NCBI RefSeq assembly: GCF_900455735.1
Contig: NZ_UAUI01000001.1
Location: 1,016,001-1,080,000 of the forward strand
Reading direction: 5' to 3'
From: Rhodococcus wratislaviensis
GTDB lineage: Bacteria > Actinomycetota > Actinomycetes > Mycobacteriales > Mycobacteriaceae
Length of the DNA stretch: 64,000 nucleotides
Made by a program: the position numbers and the translations under genes. Under the pieces are notes generated by a model, which worked only from the letters and a program-made list of their open reading frames with translations, was not told the DNA's origin and did no database searches. Position 1 is the stretch's first letter. Each line of letters opens with the position of its first letter. Of the stretch, positions 8,682 through 17,198 are shown piece by piece.

Positions 8682-9556
8682 GTCCGGCATTCCACCCGCT
8701 CCGCACCCGAGTCGGCGAGGCGATCGAGCAGAGCCTGTTCCGGCGGACCGACCCGGTGCCCCCGCCGCGCCCGTCCGGGTCCGTGACGCTGCGGGCGCAC
8801 GGGATCGCGGTCACCCGGGGTGGCAGGCCCGTGCTCGACGACGTGTCCGTGGACGTGCGGATCGGCGAGGTCCTCGTTCTCGTCGGCCCGAACGGGGCGG
8901 GCAAGTCGACGCTCCTCGCGGCGCTGTCGGGCGATCAGGATGTGCACGCGGGCAGCGTGCACCTCGACGACCGGGACCTCGGCGAGTGGACGGCGCTCGA
9001 GATGGCCCAGCGCCGGGCGGTCCTCCCCCAGCAGAACACGGTCGGGTTCTCGTTCACCGCACGTCAGGTCATCACGATGGGCCGGTCCCCGTGGGCACGC
9101 ACGCCCCGCTCCGACGACGACGCCGCCGCCATCGCCGAGGCCATGCAGATCTGCGACGTCGTGGCGTTCGCCGACCGGCCGTTCACCGCGTTGTCGGGCG
9201 GCGAACGTGCCCGGGTGGCTCTGGCGCGGGTGCTGGCGCAGCGCACCGAGACGATCCTGCTCGACGAACCCACTGCCGCCCTCGACCTCGGGCACCAGGA
9301 GACCGTGATGCGTCTCGCCCGCTCCCGCGCGGAGCAGGGCACCGCGGTGGTGGTCGTCCTCCACGACCTCGCGCTCGCCGCCGCGTACGCGGACCGGATC
9401 GTGGTCCTCGAGCAGGGCCGCGTCGCCGCCGACGGGCCTCCCGCAGACGTCCTGTCCGAGGACCTGCTGACTCGGGTGTACGGGCACCCCGTGGAGGTCA
9501 TCGAGCACCCGGTGACCGGCGCGACCCTCGTCCTCCCCCGCCGCGATCGGCGTTAG
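8678..9556 (+). CDS. hmuV: Heme ABC transporter ATP-binding protein (HmuV-like)
   Basis: A 292-residue ATPase starting at ATG 8678. It contains Walker A GPNGAGKST, a Q-loop in LPQQNTVGFSFT, the signature LSGGERARVALAR, Walker B ILLDEPTAALDL and the switch His in VVLHDLALA. A roughly 35-residue N-terminal extension precedes the first beta strand. It powers HmuU. The gene ends the operon and converges on a short minus-strand gene; a 6-bp hairpin at 9556-9568 spans the junction. Confidence 0.93.
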   Translation: MSPAFHPLRTRVGEAIEQSLFRRTDPVPPPRPSGSVTLRAHGIAVTRGGRPVLDDVSVDVRIGEVLVLVGPNGAGKSTLLAALSGDQDVHAGSVHLDDRDLGEWTALEMAQRRAVLPQQNTVGFSFTARQVITMGRSPWARTPRSDDDAAAIAEAMQICDVVAFADRPFTALSGGERARVALARVLAQRTETILLDEPTAALDLGHQETVMRLARSRAEQGTAVVVVLHDLALAAAYADRIVVLEQGRVAADGPPADVLSEDLLTRVYGHPVEVIEHPVTGATLVLPRRDRR

Positions 9557-9566
9557 ACCGCCGCGG

Positions 9567-9923
9567 TCACAGTCCGTCGATGACCGCCCCGAGACGGCTG
9601 AGGACCGCCCGCACGGTGATCCCGTCCTCCGGCGGCCCTGCCCCCTGCGAATCGGGGTCGGACACGGCATCTCGCACGACGGCGACGATGCTGCGTTCAT
9701 CGGTCAGGTCGATCTCCCGGACCGAGCGCCGCGCCGACGCCACGATGTCGTCCGGAGCAGGGACCTCGGTTTCCACGTCGGCGCGGTAGACCTCGACGTG
9801 CATGGTGCTCTTGCGCACCCGGAATGCGTAGGAGTTACCTTCTGCGGTCCGGCCGAAGCCGTGTGCGTGCGGTCCGACCGAGATGTCTTCGACGGTGAAC
9901 GTCGGTGTTTCGGGTGTTTCCAC
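9567..9923 (-). CDS. Small conserved protein of unknown function
   Basis: A 118-residue acidic protein with no recognised motif, signal peptide or membrane segment. The middle portion SYAFRVRKSTMHVEVYRADV looks beta-rich. The codon bias is coding-like and GAGGAGA stands before the ATG. It converges with hmuV, so it is not part of the heme operon. No function can be assigned. Confidence 0.65.
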   Translation of the reverse strand: METPETPTFTVEDISVGPHAHGFGRTAEGNSYAFRVRKSTMHVEVYRADVETEVPAPDDIVASARRSVREIDLTDERSIVAVVRDAVSDPDSQGAGPPEDGITVRAVLSRLGAVIDGL

Positions 9924-10106
9924 GGTCTTCTCCTCGATGACCTGGGCCGGCGGTCGGAAGACCGCCGGGCGCGGGGTCGATGTTTCTCACGGTATCGCCT
10001 CGGCACCCGCTGGGCACCGACCGCATTCGTGGGCGTTTCGCGGATCAGGGATGCTTGTAGGCAGTTGTGCAGGTGTAGGTCGATGAGAGAACCCGAGGAG
10101 CAGCAC

Positions 10107-11117
10107 ATGGGTAGACCGGGAGCGCGCGTCGTCGCCTCGTGTATCGGAGTGGCATTTCTACTGGTCACCGGCTGTTCGTCGAACTCCGACGAGGATCAGG
10201 CGATCACGATCGCCCCCGCGAGTGCCGCGCAGTCCCCGGCCCAGAACATCACGCCCGCCGGTGTCGTTCACCCTGTCGGCCTGCCGATCGAGTCCACCAC
10301 ATTCGACCCCGAGACCCGCACGACAGTCGTCCTGGGAGGCGGAGGCAACCAGATCCTGCTGTTCCCGGCCGGGGATTTCACGGCGGTTCCGCGGGTGGTT
10401 CCGCTGGACGACACCGTCGCCCAGGTCGCCCTCGCCCCCGGCGGTGTGGCGTTACTCGCGATGAACACGCAGGTAGGACGCCTGGACCTGCGCACGGGCG
10501 AGGTGACGTTCGTACCGGCCGGCGGTGACGTCCGGTCGGTCGCCCCACTGCCCGACGGGCGGCTGGCGATGGGCCTGGGCAATGGCGAGATTCACATCGT
10601 GAACACCGAGACGAACGAGTCACAGGTGATCGGCGGACTCACGTCCGTCGACGGGCTTGCCGTCGTCGGCGACTCGCTCACCGCTCTCGACCGTGGTCAG
10701 ACGTCCGTGACCGCCATCGACGTCCCCGGTTCCGCGCTCGGTGTCGCGCTGCGCGCCGGTGAAGGCGCCACACAACTCACGACCGACCACTACGGGCGGA
10801 TCCTCGTCACCGACACCACCGGCGACGAACTGCTCGCCTACACCACCGACACACTGATGCTCCGCCAACGGTTCCCCGCCGGGCTCGCGCCGTACGCCGT
10901 CGCCTACGACGACACCGCCGACCGGGCGTGGGTCACGCTGACCGAGACCAACGAAGTGGTCGGATTCGACCTGTCGAGTGGAGTGGGCGTGGAAACGGCA
11001 CGGTATCCCACCGTCCGGCAGCCGAACTCTGTCACTGTGGATACCGTGAACGGTGACCTCCTGATCGGTTCCGCGACGGGAGACGGCCTGCAGCAGATCC
11101 CGACGAGGAGTTCGTAG
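10107..11117 (+). CDS. lppL: LppL-like lipoprotein, predicted beta-propeller
   Basis: A 336-residue lipoprotein starting at ATG 10107 with GAGGAG 6 nt upstream; an in-frame ATG at 10083 is an alternative. The signal peptide ends with the lipobox LVTGC. The mature part has repeated beta motifs with short blade-like units, such as TTVVLGGGGNQILLFPAG and GRILVTDTTGDELLAYTTD, resembling YncE/SMP-30-like propellers. Synteny with DUF5703 and pyrD matches Rv2138 (LppL). The ligand is unknown; an extracytoplasmic site is expected. Confidence 0.85.
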   Translation: MGRPGARVVASCIGVAFLLVTGCSSNSDEDQAITIAPASAAQSPAQNITPAGVVHPVGLPIESTTFDPETRTTVVLGGGGNQILLFPAGDFTAVPRVVPLDDTVAQVALAPGGVALLAMNTQVGRLDLRTGEVTFVPAGGDVRSVAPLPDGRLAMGLGNGEIHIVNTETNESQVIGGLTSVDGLAVVGDSLTALDRGQTSVTAIDVPGSALGVALRAGEGATQLTTDHYGRILVTDTTGDELLAYTTDTLMLRQRFPAGLAPYAVAYDDTADRAWVTLTETNEVVGFDLSSGVGVETARYPTVRQPNSVTVDTVNGDLLIGSATGDGLQQIPTRSS

Positions 11118-11357
11118 ATGGCATCGCATTCACGTCGACTCCCCTCCGGGTGGGAGATCGAATCCGAGGACTTCGAGTACGTGCCGCTTCGGCTGCCACC
11201 CGACGTCACCCGCATCAGCGCCTCGATGAGGTTGGCCATCCAGGCGGAGTTCGGTGGCTGGGAGCTGTCCCGAGTCCGCCTGTACTCCGACGGAAGCCGC
11301 CGTGTGCTGCTCAAACGAAGGAAAACCGCTCACCATGTCCCCGACCCCGCAATCTAG
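11118..11357 (+). CDS. DUF5703 family small protein
   Basis: A 79-residue protein whose ATG directly follows the lppL TAG. It has the family pattern [19 protein letters not shown] and [19 protein letters not shown], which looks like a small alpha/beta domain. It ends 10 nt before the proposed pyrD start, forming a three-gene operon. Function unknown. Confidence 0.82.
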   Translation: MASHSRRLPSGWEIESEDFEYVPLRLPPDVTRISASMRLAIQAEFGGWELSRVRLYSDGSRRVLLKRRKTAHHVPDPAI

Positions 11358-11367
11358 GGAGACCTCC

Positions 11368-12438
11368 TTGTACCACCTGCTGTTACAGGTGATGTTCCGC
11401 GTTCCTCCGGAGCGGATTCATCACCTGGCCTTCGCTGCGATGCGCCTGGTCACGCGGTTCTCGCCGCTGCGTCAGCTCGTCGGCAAGGTTCTCGTCGTGG
11501 ACGATCCGGCACTGCGGAACACCGTGTTCGGACTCGACTTCCCGGCGCCGCTCGGACTGGCCGCCGGATTCGACAAGGATGCGACCGGCGTCGACGCGTG
11601 GGGTCCCCTCGGCTTCGGGTTCGCCGAGGTGGGCACCGTCACTGCCCAGGCGCAGCCCGGAAACCCGGCTCCCCGCCTGTTCCGGCTGCCCGCGGACCGC
11701 GCCCTGATCAACCGGATGGGTTTCAACAATCACGGCGCAGGCAATGCCGCCAACCATCTCCGTCAGCGCCGGGCCGGTGTCCCGATCGGCGCGAACATCG
11801 GCAAGACCAAGATCGTCGACGCCGCGGACGCCCCGGCCGATTACACGGCGAGCGCGCAACTGCTCGGCCCGCTGGCCGATTTCATGGTGGTCAACGTCAG
11901 CTCACCGAACACCCCGGGACTGCGGGACCTGCAGGCCGTCGAGTCTCTCCGGCCTCTCCTGCGTGCGGTTCTCGACTGCGTGACCGTCCCGGTTCTGGTG
12001 AAGATCGCCCCCGACCTGTCCGATGACGACGTCGACGCGGTCGCGGATCTCGCGCTCGAACTCGGTCTGGCCGGCATCGTCGCGACCAACACGACCATCC
12101 GCCGGGACGGGCTGAACACCCCGGACGACGAAGTGGCGGCGATCGGCGCGGGCGGGTTGTCGGGTCCTCCGGTCGCCGAACGATCCCTCGAGGTCCTCCG
12201 CCGCCTGCACGCGCGGGTAGGTGATCGCCTGGTGCTGATCTCCGTCGGCGGCATCGAGACGGTCGACCAGGCGTGGGAACGGATCCTGGCCGGGGCGTCC
12301 CTCGTGCAGGGTTACACCGGCTTCATCTACGGCGGGCCGTTCTGGGCGCGCCGCATCCACAAGGGGCTGGCCCGGAAGGTGCGCGCGGCCGGCTACTCCT
12401 CCGTCGCCGATGCGGTCGGCGCAGGCGCCGTGCGCTGA
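11368..12438 (+). CDS. pyrD: Dihydroorotate dehydrogenase (quinone), class 2
   Basis: It oxidises dihydroorotate to orotate at the membrane with FMN and quinone, the fourth step of pyrimidine synthesis. I chose TTG at 11368 because AGGGAG lies 8 nt upstream, the product then begins [10 protein letters not shown] as mycobacterial PyrD does with MY, and overlap with DUF5703 is avoided; ATG at 11335 is the alternative. The 356 residues include [29 protein letters not shown], the catalytic Ser in [11 protein letters not shown], and FMN-binding [16 protein letters not shown]. The N-terminal helix is typical of class 2. Confidence 0.95.
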   Translation: MYHLLLQVMFRVPPERIHHLAFAAMRLVTRFSPLRQLVGKVLVVDDPALRNTVFGLDFPAPLGLAAGFDKDATGVDAWGPLGFGFAEVGTVTAQAQPGNPAPRLFRLPADRALINRMGFNNHGAGNAANHLRQRRAGVPIGANIGKTKIVDAADAPADYTASAQLLGPLADFMVVNVSSPNTPGLRDLQAVESLRPLLRAVLDCVTVPVLVKIAPDLSDDDVDAVADLALELGLAGIVATNTTIRRDGLNTPDDEVAAIGAGGLSGPPVAERSLEVLRRLHARVGDRLVLISVGGIETVDQAWERILAGASLVQGYTGFIYGGPFWARRIHKGLARKVRAAGYSSVADAVGAGAVR

Positions 12439-12458
12439 CACGGACCGCACACAGACCG

Positions 12459-12491
12459 GTGGCCGGCGAATCCCGAGGATTCGCCGGCCAC
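12459..12491. terminator. Bidirectional terminator between pyrD and the PEBP gene
   Basis: A perfect 15-bp inverted repeat (12459-12473 and 12477-12491) with a 3-nt CGA loop lies between two convergent genes. It is followed by CTCGTGTCTT on the plus strand. Confidence 0.85.
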
Positions 12492-12514
12492 TCGTGTCTT
12501 CCGGAGCTATCGAG

Positions 12515-13045
12515 CTACTGCTCGTACGTTCCCTGGATCTTCGCGCGAGCGATCGCATGCGAGAACAGGTTGAAACCCAGGAACGCCGGCGTCGAGTCGG
12601 CGGTGACCCCGTCGAGGGTCTCCACGTCGAGCGCGTGGACCACGAAGATGTAGCGGTGCGGCCCGTGTCCTTCCGGCGGGGCCGCGCCGAGGAAGCGACG
12701 CAGTCCGGCGTCGTTCTTCAGCGTGATCGCACCGCTCGGGAGCCCGGTTCCGTCGTCGTCGCCTGCCCCGCTCACCAGCGTGGTCGTGTCGGCCGGAATG
12801 TTGGCGACCGCCCAGTGCCAGAATCCGGACGCCGTCGGCGCGTCGGGGTCGTACACCGTCACCGCGAAGCTCTTGGTCTCGGCGGGGAACCCCGACCACG
12901 ACAGCTGCGGTGAGTTGTCGTAGCCGCCGGCGCCGAAGATTCCGCTGACCTGTTCCTTGTTCAGCGGCTGCCCGTCGGTGACGTCGGTGGAGGTCAGCTC
13001 GAAACTCGGCAGGTCGGGAAGGGCCTCGTACGGGTCGTGTGACAT
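12515..13045 (-). CDS. YbhB/YbcL family Raf kinase inhibitor-like (PEBP) protein
   Basis: A 176-residue phosphatidylethanolamine-binding-like protein, equal in length to M. tuberculosis TB18.6 (Rv2140c). The start at 13045 ([14 protein letters not shown]) has an AGAGAGGAA site. PEBP signatures are [20 protein letters not shown] and [15 protein letters not shown]. The cytosolic role is unclear; the family binds anionic ligands. It lies downstream of the M20 peptidase on the same strand. Confidence 0.92.
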   Translation of the reverse strand: MSHDPYEALPDLPSFELTSTDVTDGQPLNKEQVSGIFGAGGYDNSPQLSWSGFPAETKSFAVTVYDPDAPTASGFWHWAVANIPADTTTLVSGAGDDDGTGLPSGAITLKNDAGLRRFLGAAPPEGHGPHRYIFVVHALDVETLDGVTADSTPAFLGFNLFSHAIARAKIQGTYEQ

Positions 13046-13079
13046 GCGGTTCCTCTCTTGTCGCGTATCGGTTCTCGGA

Positions 13080-14432
13080 TCAGCTGTGGAGCAGAAAATG
13101 TTCCAGCACGCGTGTACCGAACAGTAGTGCGTCGACCGGTACCCGTTCGTCGACACCGTGGAACAGCGCGCTGAAATCCAGGTCGGGGGGCAGCTGCAGC
13201 GGAGCGAACCCGAAGCACCGGATGCCGAGCTTCGCGAACGCCTTGGCGTCGGTTCCACCCGACAGCATGTAGGGCACCGTCCGGGCACCGGGATCGTGCG
13301 CGAGGATCGCGTCGTTCATGGCGTCTACGAGATGTCCGTCGAACGTCGTCTCGTAGGAGTCGAGTTTCGTGATCCATTCGCGCTGGACGTCCGGTCCGAT
13401 CAGCTCGTCGACAGTCGCCTCGAACTCGGCCTGCCTGCCGGGCAGGATCCGGCAGTCGACGACGGCCTCCGCGGTCTGCGGGATGACGTTGGCCTTGTAA
13501 CCGGCCGAGAGCATGGTCGGGTTCGCGGTGTCCCGGAGGGTGGCGCCGATGATGTTGGCGATGGTGCCGAGTTTCGCGAGGGTGCCGTCGAGGTCGGGCG
13601 ACTTCGGGTCGAGGTCGAGTCCGGTCTCCTCACCCGCCGCTTCGAGGAATTCGGCCACCGAATCGGGGATGACCAACGGGAACGTGTGCGCACCCAGCCG
13701 GGCGACCGCCTGCGCCAGGATGGTGACGGCGTTGTCGGTGTGCAGGAACGAACCGTGCCCGGCCCGGCCCTTGGCCGTCAGCCGCATCCATCCGAGACCC
13801 TTCTCCGCGGTCTCGACGAGATAGAGCCTGCGGTCGGTGCCGTCCGGTCGGGGAACGGTCAGGGAGAAGCCGCCGACCTCGCCGACAGCTTCCGTCACAC
13901 CCTCGAACAGATCGGGACGATTCTCGACCAGCCACTGGCAGCCGTACTTGCCACCGGCCTCCTCGTCGGCGACGAAGGCGAACACGAGGTCGCGGGGAGG
14001 AACGATTCCCTCGGCCTTGAACTGGCGGGCGACCGCCAGGATCATCCCGACCATGTCCTTCATGTCGACGGCACCGCGTCCCCACACGTAACCGTCCTCG
14101 ACGGCTCCGGAGAACGGGTGGACGCGCCAGTCGGCCGGCTCGGCGGGAACGACGTCGAGGTGGCCGTGCAGCATGAGGGCGCCGCGGTCGGGGTTCGAGC
14201 CTTTCAGCCGCGCGAACACGTTGCCGCGGCCCGGTGCACCCGACTCCACGTACTCGGTCTCGTAGCCCACTTCCTGCAGCTGGGCCGCCACCCACTCCGC
14301 ACACTCGCGTTCGCCCTTCGTCGTGGCGAGCTCTCCGGTGTTGGACGTGTCGAAGCGGATCAGTGAACTGACGAGATCCACGACTTCGGCTTCGGCGCGA
14401 CCCTGGCCTGGGGTTTCCTGTGTAGTTGGCAC
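13080..14432 (-). CDS. M20 family metallopeptidase, DapE/ArgE-like
   Basis: A 450-residue amidohydrolase matching Rv2141c (dapE2) in length and position. Metal-binding motifs are visible: [35 protein letters not shown] with the catalytic Glu-Glu, and [14 protein letters not shown] towards the C terminus. A dimerisation domain lies in between. It probably releases an acyl or aminoacyl group from an amino-acid substrate; whether it acts in lysine biosynthesis cannot be told, since the main dapE is normally elsewhere. Confidence 0.9.
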   Translation of the reverse strand: MPTTQETPGQGRAEAEVVDLVSSLIRFDTSNTGELATTKGERECAEWVAAQLQEVGYETEYVESGAPGRGNVFARLKGSNPDRGALMLHGHLDVVPAEPADWRVHPFSGAVEDGYVWGRGAVDMKDMVGMILAVARQFKAEGIVPPRDLVFAFVADEEAGGKYGCQWLVENRPDLFEGVTEAVGEVGGFSLTVPRPDGTDRRLYLVETAEKGLGWMRLTAKGRAGHGSFLHTDNAVTILAQAVARLGAHTFPLVIPDSVAEFLEAAGEETGLDLDPKSPDLDGTLAKLGTIANIIGATLRDTANPTMLSAGYKANVIPQTAEAVVDCRILPGRQAEFEATVDELIGPDVQREWITKLDSYETTFDGHLVDAMNDAILAHDPGARTVPYMLSGGTDAKAFAKLGIRCFGFAPLQLPPDLDFSALFHGVDERVPVDALLFGTRVLEHFLLHS

Positions 14433-14483
14433 TCCACTTTCCTACCACCGCAGCAGCGGAAACGCTCAGGTGAGAGGGGCGAT

Positions 14484-14512
14484 TTGGGCCGTGGCGGTTC
14501 ATCGGTTAATCT
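14484..14512 (+). promoter_or_regulatory. Possible promoter of tRNA-Leu
   Basis: TTGGGC (14484-14489), 17 nt, then TAATCT (14507-14512), which fits the TANNNT form of actinobacterial -10 boxes. The tRNA starts 31 nt later. Matches are partial. Confidence 0.4.
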
Positions 14513-14543
14513 TTTGCAGCACCCAGGAAATGGGGGCAAGCAA

Positions 14544-14629
14544 GTCCGAGTGGCGGAATGGCAGACGCGCTAGCTTGAGGTGCTAGTGTCCTATTAACGG
14601 ACGTGGGGGTTCAAGTCCCCCCTCGGACA
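14544..14629 (+). tRNA. tRNA-Leu (anticodon GAG)
   Basis: An 86-nt class II tRNA. The acceptor stem GTCCGAG pairs with CTCGGAC, and the anticodon arm CTAGC-TTGAGGT-GCTAG carries GAG at 14577-14579. A long variable arm follows, then the T arm with GGTTCAAGTCC. CCA is not encoded. It reads CUC/CUU codons. Confidence 0.96.
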
Positions 14630-14650
14630 CTCTGAGTTGAGACAGACGAA

Positions 14651-14679
14651 AAGGCCCCGGTTCATCGAACCGGGGCCTT
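14651..14679 (+). terminator. Terminator after tRNA-Leu
   Basis: A perfect 13-bp stem (14651-14663 and 14667-14679) with loop ATC, followed by CTTCTTCG. It begins 21 nt after the tRNA and ends just before the ribosome site of the next gene. Confidence 0.85.
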
Positions 14680-14701
14680 CTTCGTGAGAGGGCGAAGTTC
14701 G

Positions 14702-16156
14702 ATGGGTGAAACAACGACGACGATCGATCCGGCGGATCTCGAGATCTGCCTGAAGGTTCTCGATCAGGCGGCGGAACTCGACGATGCGGATCCCGATTCC
14801 GTCACGGTCCAGCGCGCTGTCGGTCACCTCTTCAAGAAGTTGAAGAAGCGCAGGCGGATCGCGGCCCGCGACGCCGTCTCCGAGGCCGACCGTCAGGTCG
14901 TCGCCGCGACCGCGACGGGTTCCCCCGATCGGATCGACGACGAGACCGCGGGCATCCCGCTCACGTCGAACGCCGACGGCGCGTCCGCGGGCACCCTGAT
15001 CCGGCCCCGCCCGTGCTACATCTGCAAGCAGCGCTACACCCGGGTCGACGCGTTCTACCACCAGCTGTGCCCCGACTGCGCGGCAAAGAGCCGCGCCAAG
15101 CGGGACGCACGCGCCGACCTCACCGGCCGCCGGGCGCTGCTGACCGGTGGTCGCGCCAAGATCGGGATGTACATCGCCCTGCGGTTGCTCCGCGACGGAG
15201 CCCACACCACGATCACGACGCGTTTCCCCAACGACGCCATCCGCCGGTTCAAGGCCATGGAGGACAGCAGCGAGTGGATTCACCGGCTGCGCGTCGTCGG
15301 CATCGATCTGCGCGACCCGGCGCAGGTCGTCGCGCTGGCCGACTCCGTTGCCGCACAGGGCCCGCTGGACATCCTGATCAACAACGCCGCGCAGACGGTG
15401 CGACGCTCCCCCGGCGCCTACAGCGCGCTCGCGGATGCCGAGTCCGGCGCCCTTCCCTCCGGCGACCTGCCCGACGTCCTGACGTTCGGCAAGACGAGCG
15501 ACGCCCACCCGGCAGCACTCGCCGGTTCGCTGTCCGACGTGTCCGCGATGGCGGGCGCCGCACTGTCCCCCGACGCGGTGAGCTCACTCGCACTGGTCGC
15601 GAAGTCGGCATCCCCCGATCGCATCGACCAGGGTCTGGCGATCGACGCCGGCGGACTCCTGCCCGACCTCGCGCACACGAACAGCTGGGTCCAGACGGTC
15701 GAGGAAGTCGACCCGATCGAGCTGCTCGAGGTGCAGTTGTGCAACTCGGTCGCCCCGTTCATCCTCGTGTCCCGGCTGCGGCCCGCGATGGCGGCGGCAG
15801 GCGCCCGCCGCAAATACGTGGTGAACGTCTCCGCGATGGAGGGCCAGTTCAGCCGCGCCTACAAGGGTCCGGGGCATCCGCACACCAACATGGCGAAGGC
15901 CGCACTGAACATGCTCACCCGCACCAGCGCCAAGGAGATGCTCGACGACGGCATCCTCATGACCGCGGTGGATACCGGGTGGATCACCGACGAGCGGCCG
16001 CATTACACCAAGATGCGCCTGGCCGACGAGGGTTTCCACGCCCCCCTCGACCTCGTCGACGGCGCCGCCCGCGTCTACGACCCCATCGTCCAGGGCGAGC
16101 AGGGCGTCGATCTGCACGGCTGCTTCCTGAAGGACTACGAGCCCTCACCCTGGTGA
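14702..16156 (+). CDS. SDR-family protein with N-terminal zinc ribbon
   Basis: A 484-residue protein starting at ATG 14702 (AGAGGG upstream). Residues 1-95 are charged and probably helical. At about 99-125 is a CYICKQ...CPDC zinc ribbon. A Rossmann domain follows: ALLTGGRAKIGMYIALRLL instead of the usual TGxxxGxG, LDILINNAAQTV (the NNAG equivalent), then a roughly 100-residue insertion and VVNVSAMEGQF (catalytic Ser). The usual YxxxK is TNMAK, so the Tyr is Thr while Lys is kept. It is annotated only as SDR family; activity is uncertain. It has its own transcript downstream of tRNA-Leu. Confidence 0.85.
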   Translation: MGETTTTIDPADLEICLKVLDQAAELDDADPDSVTVQRAVGHLFKKLKKRRRIAARDAVSEADRQVVAATATGSPDRIDDETAGIPLTSNADGASAGTLIRPRPCYICKQRYTRVDAFYHQLCPDCAAKSRAKRDARADLTGRRALLTGGRAKIGMYIALRLLRDGAHTTITTRFPNDAIRRFKAMEDSSEWIHRLRVVGIDLRDPAQVVALADSVAAQGPLDILINNAAQTVRRSPGAYSALADAESGALPSGDLPDVLTFGKTSDAHPAALAGSLSDVSAMAGAALSPDAVSSLALVAKSASPDRIDQGLAIDAGGLLPDLAHTNSWVQTVEEVDPIELLEVQLCNSVAPFILVSRLRPAMAAAGARRKYVVNVSAMEGQFSRAYKGPGHPHTNMAKAALNMLTRTSAKEMLDDGILMTAVDTGWITDERPHYTKMRLADEGFHAPLDLVDGAARVYDPIVQGEQGVDLHGCFLKDYEPSPW

Positions 16157-16196
16157 TCGAGCACCGCTCGGATCCACCTACGAGAGCATCGACACA

Positions 16197-16214
16197 GCCG
16201 GAGCACTCTCCGGC
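16197..16214 (+). terminator. Short terminator-like hairpin
   Basis: GCCGGAG (16197-16203), loop CACT, CTCCGGC (16208-16214), a perfect 7-bp stem 40 nt after the SDR stop. GATAAT at 16220-16225 may be the -10 box of the universal stress protein gene. Confidence 0.55.
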
Positions 16215-16261
16215 GCGGGGATAATAGGGGTCGTACCGATACCTGAAAATGGAGGCGCTTC

Positions 16262-16678
16262 ATGGCGATAGCCGTTGTCCACCGAGACAGCCCGGAAGGC
16301 CGGGCGGCCATCGTCCACGCCGCCCGCGAGGCTGTGCAACGACGGGAACAGCTGCTCGTCCTCCACGTCCTCGACGACGACCCCGGGCAGGACGCCGAGT
16401 CCGACCGCTCCGCCCTCCGCGCCGAGATCCAGGCGACGCTCGAGAGCGGCGGAGTCGGCGAGTCGTCGTGGGAACTGCGCACCAACGAACACGACGGCGA
16501 TCAGGTGAGCGCGCTGCGCGCGCTGGTCGACAGCAGCGGTGCGGATCTGCTGGTCGTGGGGACCCGGCGCATGTCCCCGATCGGCAAGTTCCTCCTGGAA
16601 CGATGGCTGCAGCGCCTCCTCCTCGAGGTCGACATTCCGATCCTGGTGGTCAAGGAAGACGTGCGCGGCACCGCCTGA
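16262..16678 (+). CDS. Universal stress protein (UspA family)
   Basis: A 138-residue single-domain Usp. The C-terminal ATP-binding pattern GADLLVVGTRRMSPIGKFLLERW resembles the family's G2xG9GS motif but lacks the final Ser run (LERWLQRLL), so nucleotide binding is uncertain. The start ATG 16262 has GGAGG 7 nt upstream. Usp proteins are cytosolic and usually induced in stress or stationary phase; the target is unknown. Confidence 0.88.
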   Translation: MAIAVVHRDSPEGRAAIVHAAREAVQRREQLLVLHVLDDDPGQDAESDRSALRAEIQATLESGGVGESSWELRTNEHDGDQVSALRALVDSSGADLLVVGTRRMSPIGKFLLERWLQRLLLEVDIPILVVKEDVRGTA

Positions 16679-16755
16679 GCCCGTTACCCGGCGGACCCGG
16701 CCGAGCGACGCTTACGATGGCGTATGGGGGAACTTCGGATGTCAGGGGTGCATCG

Positions 16756-17163
16756 ATGGGGAGCGTCTTCTACGAGGTCGTCGCCGACGCCACCGCCGTC
16801 GCGCACTTGATCTTCATCCTCTACGTCGCCTGTGGCGGGTTCCTCGCCTGGCGCTGGCCTCGCACGATCGCACTCCACCTCGCTGCGGTGGCCTGGGGAT
16901 TCACTGGCCTGCTGGTCGGCATCGACTGCCCGCTGACACACGTGGAGAGCTGGGCCCGGGTCCGCGCCGGGCAGGACCCGCTCCCCTCGTCCGGGTTCAT
17001 CTCCCACTACCTCACCGGTGTCGTCTACCCGGAATCCGCCGCGGGAGCGATGCAAACTCTCGTCGCGCTCGGCATCGTCACCTCGTGGGTCGGCTACGTC
17101 GTCCTGCGGGTTCGCACCCGGGTACCCCTCGCTCCGACCCACCCCGGCGGTACCGGAGTCTGA
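16756..17163 (+). CDS. DUF2784 family membrane protein
   Basis: A 135-residue integral membrane protein with about three or four hydrophobic segments. The family signature GIDCPLTHVESWAR is present at about residues 54-67, followed by FISHYLTGVVYP. The start ATG 16756 is preceded by an AGGGG stretch at 16743-16747. Function unknown. Confidence 0.85.
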   Translation: MGSVFYEVVADATAVAHLIFILYVACGGFLAWRWPRTIALHLAAVAWGFTGLLVGIDCPLTHVESWARVRAGQDPLPSSGFISHYLTGVVYPESAAGAMQTLVALGIVTSWVGYVVLRVRTRVPLAPTHPGGTGV

Positions 17164-17198
17164 GCTCGTCCTTCCCTACCGCCGAGTAGGGTCGTGTC

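Noticed and set aside
10083..10106. Longer start for lppL
   Set aside because: ATG 10107 has GAGGAG at proper spacing and begins directly at a typical lipoprotein signal peptide.
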